From NCBI GenBank assembly GCA_963277665.1, contig OY728165.1:1758912772-1758976771 (forward strand): a stretch of DNA of 64,000 nucleotides, read 5' to 3'. Shown here in pieces: positions 37,095 through 48,830 of this stretch. Source of the DNA: Viscum album (Eukaryota; Streptophyta; Magnoliopsida; Santalales; Viscaceae). The notes beneath the pieces were generated by a model, which saw only the letters and a list, made by a program, of their open reading frames with translations, was not told where the DNA came from and ran no database searches. Position 1 is the stretch's first letter, and each line of letters starts with the position of its first letter. The translations under genes and the position numbers were made by a program.

Positions 37095-39041
37095 TGTAAC
37101 ATCCCGGTTCCGGAATCCACCTAGAGGCGCCCTGTACCCGGTTGGTCACATGGCCTCAAGCGCATTTCCCCAAATATCAGAGGTTGCCGACTAGCAGTGA
37201 GGGACTTGGGTGTGATAGTGGGGAAACTATGCCCTTATTCACAGAGTACAAAATGGAAGAAAAAAAATAGATAATAGTAGAAACCATAAGAATCCATACA
37301 AGAGTAAATGATAAACAGACGAAGAAGAACAGTAAACAACTGGAGCACACAAACATGTGTATAAAATGATGATTGATACATATGTCTAGGAAAGAAGTCA
37401 AACAAGTCACAATGCCGAATACAACACTAAACCAAAGTGAAAAATAAAACAGGTAAACTCCTCAGTATCTCAATCCATAGCTTGGTCCCACACTCCCTAG
37501 CTCCACAGCAAGTCAAGTACCTGAAGTAGAAGGGCGCTTTCCCTTATCTATACCTGCAACAATATAATCTGTTTGGGCCCAAAAGCATGGCCCAAATAGG
37601 GTGTGAGACAAGGTCCCAGTAGGCAACCACCCAAAGATCTGTGCCTAATAGTTAGTGAATACATGGCAGTAAAATACATGAAGTAGTAAACATGAAAGCA
37701 CACAGAAGCTACAATCCAGTGTCTAGCATATAAAGTACACAAGTAATAACCAATCAACAAGAAGAACAACAGGTAACCCCCTGGATAGTTCTCATAGCCT
37801 AACCCTTACAAATACTATCAACCCTCTGGGAAGCACACACATTCTCGCTTATCTGGTTCAGCTAATGAATAGACTCTCTATGGAAGCAATCACCATCAAT
37901 TCCCCCTATAGTCTCGTATCGTACTAAAGGCTCTCTGGGGAAGCACTCAACATCGCATTCCCCCTTTGGCCAGCATCGAGGAACTACAGACTCTCTGAGG
38001 AAGCACTCAACGTCAATTCCCCCAGTGGTCTCGCCTCGTAATTTAAAGACACTCTGGAGAATCCCTTACGTCCATTCTCTCTATGGTCCACTACACTAGG
38101 TTCTCACAGCCCTGTGTAAAAACAAACATGTATAGCGCGCGTATTGACCCAAGTAAACCTCAAGAACTACTTGGCTATCATTCTAAGGAACAACATCATA
38201 ACAGTACAACAGTTCCACTATCCTACAACTAGGCATGGCAACTGGAAAAACGCCTAACAGGTAAAAAATACATAGCAAAACATCCAGATCATAGTACAAT
38301 TTTACCTATTCACAAGCAATGACCTCTACATAGGCATATAAGAAAAACATGCAAACAACAAGTGCAAAACAGGAAACACGCAATACCCCGTTCAAGGGTA
38401 TTGGTGGAATTTGCAAAAAATACTCAAAGACTTCCTACAGAAAGGCACAGACCACCTAACTCGATTCTAGGTGATCGATATAAGTGAACCACGATGATTG
38501 ATTCTCCTTAGAACATCGAAGATCTTAGAAAACGTCAAAAACGCTCAACCAATGATATCTTGGGAAAGAGGAGGAATTGGAAAACAAGGCTCTAGGAGAA
38601 GAGAGAGATTGTCGCTGCGGGTCCAACGCAATCGACGACGTTCGATTCGGAGAACAGACGGAGGCACTGGAGCTCTGAGAAGATCCATGGTTGTACGACT
38701 TCTCTCAGATGAATGAAACCTAGACAAAAGGTGTTCTGTCCGTCAGGCGTGACCCCGGTGCGTTTAATGAAAAAAAAGAAAATACACGGCGTGTACTTCT
38801 TGAGTACATGTTGTGCACTCCATTTTTCCATACTCCGCTTTAAGCGGCCTCCACTTCACCACTACTCACCGTGGGTGTGGCCCGGACACGGCCAACACAC
38901 GGCCTGCCGCGACAAGGGAGTACACGGTGTGTACTCATAAAGTATTCGGCGTGTACATAAAAAATTTCCAGAAACTCCACTTTTCTCAAAACCTCCAGAA
39001 AAAGGAAATCCATACCTGAAACAAAGATCCGGGTTCTTACA
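37095..39041 (-). repeat. Element A 5' LTR
   Basis: 1,947 bp, starts TGTAACATCC and ends TTCTTACA on the plus strand. It contains the ~59 bp minisatellite (37775-38105) and palindromic motifs near its U3 end (38783-38795, 38921-38933, 38943-38955), which would lie about 90-260 bp inside the start of the LTR on the element's own strand. Confidence 0.93.
37775..38105. repeat. LTR-internal ~59 bp minisatellite (element A, right LTR)
   Basis: Five to six units with CTCTCTGAGGAAGCACTCAA and ATTCCCCCTATGG-type cores, collinear with 18120-18470. Confidence 0.8.
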
Positions 39042-39046
39042 ACCTG
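39042..39046. other. Target-site duplication of element A, right copy
   Basis: ACCTG directly after the right LTR; matches 17438-17442. Confidence 0.93.
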
Positions 39047-40499
39047 TGTATTAAATACCTAATGGAAATTGTAAGAATTCATAGTGTTTCTATATCTTTC
39101 ATATTTTTTTTTGATTTGCATTTCACTTGGAGATTTTGGAGGGGACTATTGAAAAATATGAGAACTTAGATTTAGATGATTGTATGATATAACCCAAAAA
39201 TATACAATCAATTGAAATATATCTTTTAAACATTACAATACATTCTTTCATCGTTTTTACTATATTTTGTAGATAGTGAGGACATAATATTTCTTTGGAA
39301 GAGCTTGTTTAAAATAATAGCTATCAAGAGTCAAATAATTATGTAGTGAATAGTGTGTAAAATATTTGTTATTTGAGGAATTATCGATCATATATGTCTT
39401 AGGTTTTTCACTATGACTCGAGGGAGTCAGAATTAAATTTGACTTTTTTTGAAATGACATTGTGAGTTTTCAAGAGGTAGTGGAGTATCTAGATAGTAAA
39501 AAAGTATTCCATTAGTCATAGGTTAATGATATAATAGATGGATCCAATTATATAGATGGGAGAGAAAATATAATTTGTATTAGTAGTGGATGGATTTATT
39601 CATTGGGAATGAATACAATGACTTCTATGCGACAAAAATTGCTATGGTGGGGAGAATTTTTACATTGAGGGCCATGAAGGTGGGTACCTTTGGAGCCTTT
39701 TCAGTTTTAGAATGAAATTTTGAGTTTTTAGGGTGGTACAGAAGAATTCATGGAATGGATCAGGGTCTCAAAGTCTTTGAATCCTACTCAATCTTTGATT
39801 ATTATGGTCGATAATGAAGAATTACTGATTGGGAACATGGGACCAAGGTCCAAGTAAATTGATCATGCATCCTATGCTTTTATTCATGTAATATTAAATA
39901 GACCAACACGTGATCTCGACACCATGAAACTAAACCTATCTATCAATTTTATGTTTTTTATTTTGACTTTTTAAATACTGTATTAGCTTTACATAACCCT
40001 AATTAACACTCTATTAAAAATTTGGTTTACCTTGGGTGTTTTGGGATGATTTTAGTTCGTTCCCATCATATAATGATGCAATAGGTTCTAGGATTAACAA
40101 AAACAACATGAGATTATAGACTATCTCTTTGATATTCCTTTGATTCTGATATAATCATCTTTAGCTTCCTTTTCCCCTCTATATAAATAGATATATCATG
40201 GTGGTCTATATATATATATGAAAATGTAGATTTTGAATCTTGAATGGATGCATAAAGATCAATTTTTATTAATTCTAGAATTTAATGTTTTATATTATGA
40301 TTACCAACTCCAAATCTGGGATCTCTTGGATATTTAGATGTTTATAATCCATGTTATATAGGGAAGATTCATTACATGGCGGATTATTACTCTTGTTTAT
40401 GTTATTTATGTTCTTTTAGGCCTTTTTTGGATGTACATGTCTTAATTAAATAAGTTTTTAAAATTTATTTGAAAAAATTGTTTTTGAAGTTTTTTACAA
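39047..40499. other. AT-rich DNA, nothing recognised
   Basis: Only short open frames and a small (TA)n stretch near 40208-40220. Confidence 0.6.
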
Positions 40500-41660
40500 T
40501 GGCAGATCTGATCATGGGTTTGGTAACCCAAATCCATAGCCGAGCAAAACTTTATTAAAAATTAATGGAAATAAAATACATACATCTCAGCCCGTATATC
40601 CACAATCGTGAATGAAATGAAAACTAACAATATGAAGGTACAAAAGCACAAAACATGAAAGTCATACGACAGAGTCCAAAAGAGAAAAAAATGTGTCCCG
40701 AAGTCACCACCATGACACCACCATCGACCCTCCATCAAGAGGCGGTCATCACTAGCCTGTGTAGGCAAATTGCATCCCGAGTCACGCCCACAACCTAATC
40801 ACCAGTAGTAGTCACGCCAGCCAAAAATGCCACACATCCCATCATCAGCGGGGTCCTGTAAGTCGAATCCCATCGAGGTCCCCAGCTACACTCCGGACCA
40901 TTGCTGGCACACAAACAGGCCGGCATGCATCATCGCTGCCGATGGCCAATATACTGGAGTAAGGTCTAGAATCACCGCCGCCGGAACCACATGACTGTCT
41001 ACAGCTTGTCCGATGCCTCCTACCCAGCACTGCCACTGGCCTCGCTGGCACTCCCCAGTTCCAGCCTACCGAGTAGCACCAGGATCCTAGATCCCAGGAT
41101 ATAAAAATCTATCTACGTCCACCACATGCTTCATCGGCATCCCCGAAATGCCGCCGTCCTGGCTCAAGCCGCTCGGGTCCAAGATCTTCCTCACCGATCC
41201 ATCACTACATCCTGAGGTCACCTCCCCACCTAGGCGTCACCATCCAGATCTGAGATGATCCCTTTCCGCGGACTAAAGCATCACCCCCAAAACCCACCGA
41301 GAACCCAAATCCTCACCCGTCGCTTGCGCCAGCACCCCAGATCTGCCGGTCTTCACCATCGACATTGAAAACCCTCTTGAAGGACCTGCGCTTTTCGGCC
41401 GCATCATCTTCATTCCAGCCGTCACAAGTCGTTGATTCCCCACCGAAGAGCAGGGCCATCCGCGATTGAAATGAGGAATCATCGGCGACCTCTTGCCCTC
41501 CAAATCAACACAATTCGGTCGCGCTTCATGTCCTACCCGCGAACTGAGATCCGAGATTCATATGTGGGTTCCTCATCCTTCCCTGTTTCTGGAAATCCAT
41601 TCATCATACTAGACTTAATTAGATCTTCCCTTTTGTGTGCGCATCGAAGGAAAAAAATAT
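40500..41660 (-). other. GC-rich block, possibly a LINE-like or processed retroelement remnant
   Basis: About 1.1 kb of much higher GC content than the DNA on either side. On the minus strand the low-coordinate end looks like a transcript 3' end: a T-rich stretch with ACTCTGTCG and GTACCTTC near 40630-40690, then a TTTTTAATAAAG polyadenylation-type signal near 40550. Many plant LINE 3' ends look like this. No open frame over 80 codons is intact and I recognise no protein domain. Alternatives are a processed pseudogene or a gene fragment. Confidence 0.35.
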
Positions 41661-44600
41661 CCTAATTCCCAACAACATCAATATGGGCTCGATCATGCTC
41701 ATAAATGGGAAAATTTGGGCGATCGATTGAAATATCTCCATAGGATAATGGAGAGAGAGGTTCTCGATAAGAGAGAGAATCCATCAGGGGTTATTTTCAA
41801 GATTTTTAAATCATTAATTTTATTATTCTTGAAGAAAACTTGGTAATTCCTTTAAAATGTGTTTTTTATAAATATAGGATTATTATCATTAATTGTTTTG
41901 AATTTGAGAGAATGGTAGTCTTTTCTCTTTCAAATTTATTTGAAATACATCCACCAATTATGTTGCATAAACTATATTCATCTAAGTTTACTTCATGTAA
42001 ATAAAATTCGATAACATTCTCTTTAATAGAGTTGGTTTGATCTCGCAAAGGTAGTTTAAGACCAATCCTAATGGTTTGTTTAATTATTAATAATGTGTAG
42101 TATAACAATTTTTCCAACACAATGTTGACATTAATTAATTGAATGATTAATGATTATAAATCATGGGTGGGATTATTCCTTGGATCCCTTTAGATTAAAT
42201 GCTATTGTGACCGAACTTGTGGCTACTCTTAGGTGTGGATATCATTGATTAATAATGAATTGAAAATGGATTAAAGTGTGTTTATCATGATATAAAAACC
42301 CAGGCGATTTCATGATATAACATGAATTTGGTATTAGATTGTTGTTAATAGAAATTACTGGCAATAATTTGTTATGAAAATGAATATTAAATTGAAAGAC
42401 ATATGGTAATTTTTTGAAATAATTATTGGGTCTTATGATATAATATTGGGATATGCTTACTGGTGTGACCTATTTTTAGTTTCATGTTGTAATTATTATA
42501 TACAAGGCTAGGCACAAATTCACTCTTTAATGCCTGTATAGAGAGATTAGCCCAGTTTAATGTTGTAATGCTTATATAGGGGGATTGGATGAATTTCCTA
42601 TTGTAATGATTATATAAAGGGATATCACTAGATACCATACTTCTTATAGAGACAGATATGTTCAGGATGGTGAAATGATTATCTAGAGGGATTAGACATG
42701 ATGTGGAAATTCATATATAATGGTATTTTCCGAGTCATTTTATCATTCCATGGTTCTATGGTGATGGTTGGAATGTCTTTCATACTTTCTCAAAGATATC
42801 TTGGAATGGTTATGACGTAGGTTTATAGCAATATTGTATTTATTTCTTAATTAATATTCCTATTTATCGGTTTATTACATGAACTTATTATCAGACCAGT
42901 TTTGATTAGAAATGGTGGTGTTGACCTAATGAGTTGTACTAACACTATATTCAGGCCACCAATTGGTGGTAGAGAATATTATATGGACATAGGATTGGAC
43001 AAGGTAAATATACCATCTTGTTGATTCTTTCTTATTGGGTGGGATGGAGTTTGGAGATGAGACCGACATGGGGCTCGGGACCATGGTATTTTGAGTTTAT
43101 TTTTGTTTGATGGTTCTTTTATTTGTATTACCTTTAGTTTTCCATTTTGATAAATTTTATCATGCGATTAAATGATTTATTATTAATTGCTTATTGGTTC
43201 ATCCTTTTTCATCCAAGTAGTATGTCGTACTCTTTCATCTATTTCCATTAAAATGATATTTATTTATATTGTTTATTTCCTCTATATTGAAACTGTACAT
43301 AAAGGGGTATAGTATCCATGATATATCATCACACCCTTGCATCTAGTTAGAAGCCTATGTAATATGAGGAGGCACGATTGACGTCCCATAAGTGACCTGA
43401 TTTCACTACATGGAGAGCTCCAGATCAGGTGACAACACGGGATAAACCCTATAATAATTATGTGTCCAATATTATCAATTTATATAATAAAATTAGGAAA
43501 AATTAGGATCCATACATTCTGATATCAAGCGTTAATTCTTTATTTATTCTTTTAATAACTGTTCTAGATTAGCATAACCTCTAACATGGCCATGGATTTT
43601 CTGATGGTATTTATATTATGGTCAATTGTGACCATTATTTTTCTTCCTCTATTGAGAAGTGAGAAATTAAATTTTGATCTATCAATAAATTAAATCACGG
43701 GAAAATGATTTAAAAAATTCCTTATTATTACCACTTTTATCCACCCACGAATAGATTATCTTTAATACTCACCAATAATAATACATCAATTTGAGAAGAA
43801 AACAAAACAAAGAAGTAAATTTCTAAATTTTGGAATCCTTTATTGAATTCATATGGAGTGGTTAATCATCACTACTCTTTATAAGATATTAATTATATAT
43901 TCTAAAACAGTAAAATATAAAATACATTCTGAATATAAGACCATATAACACTAGTTTTATCTTTCTTATACAGTATATGTCTCTGTATAATTACATTTTT
44001 GTGACCTCTTATGAAAAATAGTCAATTACCTTGGATATTTTTATTGAATGGATATATTTTTCCACTCAAATAACATAGAAAATATAATCATCAAATCAAT
44101 TGATGGTATTTTTCTAGGCATTTTATACAAACTGCATTAAATCACCAAAAATTGGCCTACTGAGTATACTACCCAAAATGGATGTCTTATATTTATAAAT
44201 ACACAATGTTCACATCTATATTGAACCATGTATTTTGATGTATATTACTATAGTTAATAAAATGGTTATGTTAACCTAAAATTTTCATTAGAACCCCATG
44301 ATAATATAAACTATTCTTACTTGTGATGGATCAATACATTTGGTTCTAGTTTCATTCTTACATAACTAATATAAGGTATGTTTACAGATGTATAATTTTA
44401 ATTGGGTGATTTTATAACATAGGAAAAATTATTCTATATCTTTCTCCCTGTGTCCTTTCCTCTAGCTCCACCATTGACCCTTTCCCATCATCCCAACATC
44501 TATTTCCCTTCCTCCATGATTCCTCTATCTGTATCCTTTATCACACATGCATATCTTCAAAAATATAATATGCCTCTATTTTCTACACCTCAATCTATTT

Positions 44601-45005
44601 TCTTTTTATGTATCTATTCATCCATGAAATCTGTGATCTACATAGAAACCCTATAATATTCCGCTTAGGTAGGTTATCTAGGTTGGTTTGTGACAAATTA
44701 GTATCAAATGCATTCATGCCTCTTCTTTGAAATTTATACATAGTTGGGGATGTCTTGGTAGACATGAGATAGTATTTTTTAGACTTAATATTTATATTAT
44801 GAGAAATTTCTTGGCCAGATATCATCTTAAAGTGCCTTAAGTTACCACGGGCTATTGGAAAAAGTGTCTTCGGGGATTTTTTGATCTAATCCTAGAATTT
44901 TTCAAAATATTTAACATATTTATATTTTTCTTCAACTAATATATATGAATATGTTTCCCAATTTATTAATAGTTATGTGTTTTAATTTTTTTTAATATTG
45001 TGTAG
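41661..45005. other. AT-rich DNA; may contain the unseen 5' part of the CACTA element
   Basis: No gene recognised. The 5' end of the CACTA transposon should lie here or further left but no convincing terminal inverted repeat was found. A degenerate tandem repeat lies at 42485-42710. An intron-like AG precedes the first transposase exon at 45004-45005. Confidence 0.5.
42485..42710. repeat. Degenerate tandem repeat, 30-46 bp units
   Basis: About five units with a TGTTGTAATGNTTATATAGGG-like core, starting near 42485, 42531, 42561, 42599 and 42670. Unit length varies and similarity is moderate. Confidence 0.45.
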
Positions 45006-45021
45006 GCACATTATGATATAC

Positions 45022-48000
45022 ATGGATAAAAGCTGGATCACATTACCGAGGAACAAACCTCATTATGTTAAGGGTTTGGAAGAGTTATTATATTTTGCAA
45101 TTTCTAATCGATCCGTTGAAGGGAGAATAAGATGTCCATTTCCTAAAGGTAAATTTAGAAGATGGTTGAAGAGAGATGAATTTTAGGAACATTTAATATT
45201 GAAGAAATTCCCTAGTCAATATTTTTGTTGGATTTGGCACGGAGAATCGAACATTATAGAAAGGTCGAGCACTGATGTCAATCCACAAAATGATCTCCCA
45301 ACTTTGTCGACAATGGGAAATGAAATGAAAACTCTTAAAAATGATGAATTTGGAAATTCAATACACCACCATCAACATCAAAACATATCAAAACAACCAG
45401 ATGAGGGTGCTACAAATAGCAACGTGACAAGTGATGTTTTTGAGTCTTTAGGACAACCAGATGAGGATTGTAACATATCAATGGATCCCCCTCTTGATTA
45501 TGTAGAGACAAATGTAAGAGAAATCCTCACTGAGGAAAATACATTTAATGATTTAGTTGATGATGGAAATCAAGAGTTGTATTGTAGATGTTTGAAATAT
45601 TCAAAACTTTCTTTTTTTCTGAAGTTGTACCATATCAAATGTCTATGTGGAATTACAAATAAGGAAATTTCAATGATATTGGAATTGTTGCGTGATGCAT
45701 TTCCTGAAAAAAAAACATCCCCGAGTCTTTTAATGATATGAAAAATGTTGTTAACAGGCTTGGTTTGAATTATACGAAAATGCATGCATGTCCCAATGAT
45801 TGTATGCTTTATTGGTGAGAGGATTCAAGTAGATAGGATTGAAAAAATGTTTTTCTTCTAGATGGCAGTTAATGGGTGATGTTGGAAGTCTGAATCAACA
45901 TACTACTATGAAGAAGAACAAAAGGAATAATCCTTCAACGGCTTTTTGTTACATTCCTTTAAATCCTCGACTGCAAAGATTATTCATGTCATCAAAAAAC
46001 ACCGAACATATGAAGTGACATTCTATAGATAAAAACAATGATGGGTTAATGCAACATTCATGAGATTCACAATTTTAGAAGAAATTTGATTCATTACATC
46101 CATATTTCTCAACTGATCCTAGGAATGTTCGATTGGGATTGGCTACCGATGGATTCAACCCATTTTGGACTCTGAGTACCAGTTATAGCATTTGGCCAGT
46201 CGTTTTGATCCCTTACAATCTGCCTCTATGGATGTGTATGAAAAAAAGGTATTTTATCATTTCGATGATTATTCCTGGAAAACAAATTCCTATAAATTAT
46301 ATTGATGTATACATACAGCCATTAATTGAAGAATTACAGGAGTTATGGAGCAACGATGTAAAGACAATTGATGCTTCTTCTAAAGCAATGTTCAAAATGC
46401 ATATTGCTTTAATGTGGACCATTAGTGACTTCCCTGGGCTTTAGAATTTACTGGTTGGAACACTTACAGGAGTTTGGATTGTCCTGTTTTTAACATTAAT
46501 TTTGAGCCCAAATGGCTACCTCACAGTAGAAAATGTTGCTTCTTGTGCCATCAAAGATTTCTAGATACATCTCATAGATTTTGGCAGAACATATCAAAAT
46601 TTAACGGTTTCATTGATCACATACCACCTCCAAATTTGTTAGCTGGTTCTGAAATATTAACACAACTTGGAAAAGTCGAAACAGAATTTGGGAAGGTTTA
46701 TCATTTTAATGGTAGCGGGAAACATGTTCTATGTGCATCGTCAAGTGAAATCGGAACACAACAATGGAAGAAAAAAAATATATTCTTCAAGCTTTTGTAT
46801 TGGGAATTTAATTTGCTGAGGAATAATCTTGATGTAATGCATATTGAGAAGAATGTCTGTGACAATTTGATATTCACATTGCTTAATGAGCATGGAAAGT
46901 AAAAGGATCATCTCAATGCCCAGAAATACTTACAAGTAATTAACATAAAATGTGATCTCTGGCCAGATGAGAATGAAAAGTATGCTCCGACAATTTTTGC
47001 AATGACAAATAGGGATAAAGATACATTCCTTTGAATTTTAAAGCATGTAAAAGTATCTATTGGGTATTCAAGTAACATCTTAAGGTGTGTTGACTTAAAT
47101 AATCATAAGTTACGTGAATTGAAAAGTCACGATTCACATATTTTGTTACAGTAGTTACTACCATTGGAATTGTGTACATTGTTAACTGAAAAAGTTACTG
47201 TTGTTGTACTCCAATTCTGCACATTTTTTAGGAAACTATGTGAGAAATCTCTACATCCATTAGAGCTTGAAAACGTCCAGCAAAGGTTTGTATTGAAACT
47301 TTGTTCAATGGAGATGATATTTCCTCCATTGTTTTTTACTATCATGATGCATTTAACGGTGCATTTGGTTGAGGGAGAAAAATTAGGAGGCCTCGTTCAT
47401 TATCGATGGATGTATCCAATTGATTGGTACTTTATTAATATATTTTTTAGTTAATTAAACAATTTTTGGAACTTAATTAACATCCAAATTCTGTTTGTTT
47501 TATTTTCACAGATATCATGGGCATTTGAAATCATACGTGAGAAATAAAGCTCAACAATAAGGCTATATTGCTGATGGCGATTTGGAATAAGAGTGTCTTA
47601 CCATTTGTTCTAGATAATTGGATGATATTGAGACAAGATTTAATTGAATTGGACATGTTGACGACACATCGAATCAATCTCAAATACATAAGAAATCAAA
47701 AATATTTCCTAGTATTGGCCGATCAGTTGGGAGGGCCTCAAATGTTACACTGACAGAAATGGAATTATTACAGGCACATAGATATGTGCTGCTAAATAGT
47801 GAAATTGAAGATCCATTTATTGAAGAGTTGAGTATACAAACAAAGACACAAATGGGTGGTCGTCCACGAAATGAGAAACATATAATGAAAGCTGTTAATA
47901 AATATCATGTAGAATGGTTTGCACGATGTGTAAGTTCATAAATATTTCAATAAATATGAATATTATGTTGACACATATATTTTTTAATTATAATAAAGTA

Positions 48001-48633
48001 TTTTTTTTTCAGATCATGAATACTGATACTCGAGCAGATTTGTCAGAATATTTGAAGTTTATTGCTCGAGGTCCTCTAAAACAAGTTTGAAAGTTCGACA
48101 CTTACAATGTGAATGGATTTAGATTTCGTACAGTTGATCGAGAAGAGGGTTTGAAAACAAAGAATAGTGGTATATTTAAATTTTCTGAAGTGGGATACTA
48201 TGTAAAGGTGACCAATATTATTGAATTATACTACCATAGGAATTTTATAGTTGTTTTAATCAAACTCAATTGGGTCGATATTATCAGAAGTGTTAAAAGA
48301 GATTCCTTGCAATTTACTTCTGTGGACTTCTCTTGCTTGATGGATGTTAGTGATTGTAAACTTCATGATCCATATATCTTATCATCATAAGAAAAAATGG
48401 TATATTATGTGAATGATCCTGTGGATGAATGGTGGAGTGTAGTTTCTCACGTAAAATAATGATATTTTTATGGTTTGGGTGATGAAGTGGAAGATTTGAC
48501 CTCTGACATTGAATCTCATCAACAACAAGAATCATAATTATTTTTCAACCATGATGTTGAAAATATTAGTCTAGAAAGGATGAATGAAGTGGATGAAGTA
48601 ATGGAGTTGGAAACCAACATGATTAGAGGATAA
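45022..48633 (+). pseudogene. CACTA tnp2-type transposase (broken)
   Basis: Starts MDKSWI at 45022, the usual start of the transposase-associated N-terminal domain (45022-45260), which ends CWIWHGES. A TAG replaces the residue before EHL at 45184. A frameshift occurs in an A-run at about 45705-45716, just before NRLGLNYTKMHACPNDCMLYW, the start of the tnp2 catalytic domain. That domain runs to about 46900 with LGLATDGFNPF, SIWPVVLIPYNLP, SMIIPGK, DVYIQPLIEEL, LMWTISDFPGL and, after another frameshift near 46450, the HRFLD-type block. A DUF4218-like domain follows (about 47160-47600, FFRKLC, MEMIFPPLFFTIMMHL, VHYRWMYPID). Then comes a DUF4216-like domain (about 48110-48460, LNWVDI, FTSVDFSCL, DPYILSS). 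Introns fit GT-AG at 47426-47512 and 47930-48012. It would have cut and joined the transposon ends. Confidence 0.87.
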
Positions 48634-48830
48634 AATGATTGTATGTACAATTATTAATTCATTTAGCAACCACTTATTTCATTTGTGAAATCTTTCATTA
48701 TCATTGTTATGTATATTTTGTTTGTTAGTTCTATGCATATGTTATATTTTTTAATTTTTTTTCTGCATAATTTTTTTAAATATATGTTCTGAACTTAATT
48801 TATTTTATTAAATGACAGAAATGGAAAGGA

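Larger units (their letters stand above)
17443..39041 (-). mobile_element. Element A: Ty3/gypsy chromovirus, split by nested element B
   Basis: A complete LTR retrotransposon lying on the minus strand. It has two LTRs with TG...CA ends, a 5 bp duplication ACCTG, a primer-binding site next to the right (5') LTR, gag, protease, reverse transcriptase, RNase H, integrase and a chromodomain, and a polypurine tract next to the left (3') LTR. Element B (22467-33851) plus one 5 bp duplication interrupts it in the protease-RT linker. Removing B leaves about 10.2 kb. The LTRs differ at about 22 of the first 165 positions by hand count, so the insertion is old. The order RT-RH-IN with a chromodomain points to a plant chromovirus; Tekay/Del is my best guess. 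It can no longer encode its proteins. Confidence 0.93.

Noticed and set aside
43394..43402. CACTACATG as the 5' end of the CACTA element
   Set aside because: Nine bases match the expected terminus but the next bases diverge, the preceding three bases are TTT rather than ATA, and no subterminal ACCACC/CCGCCA repeats follow.
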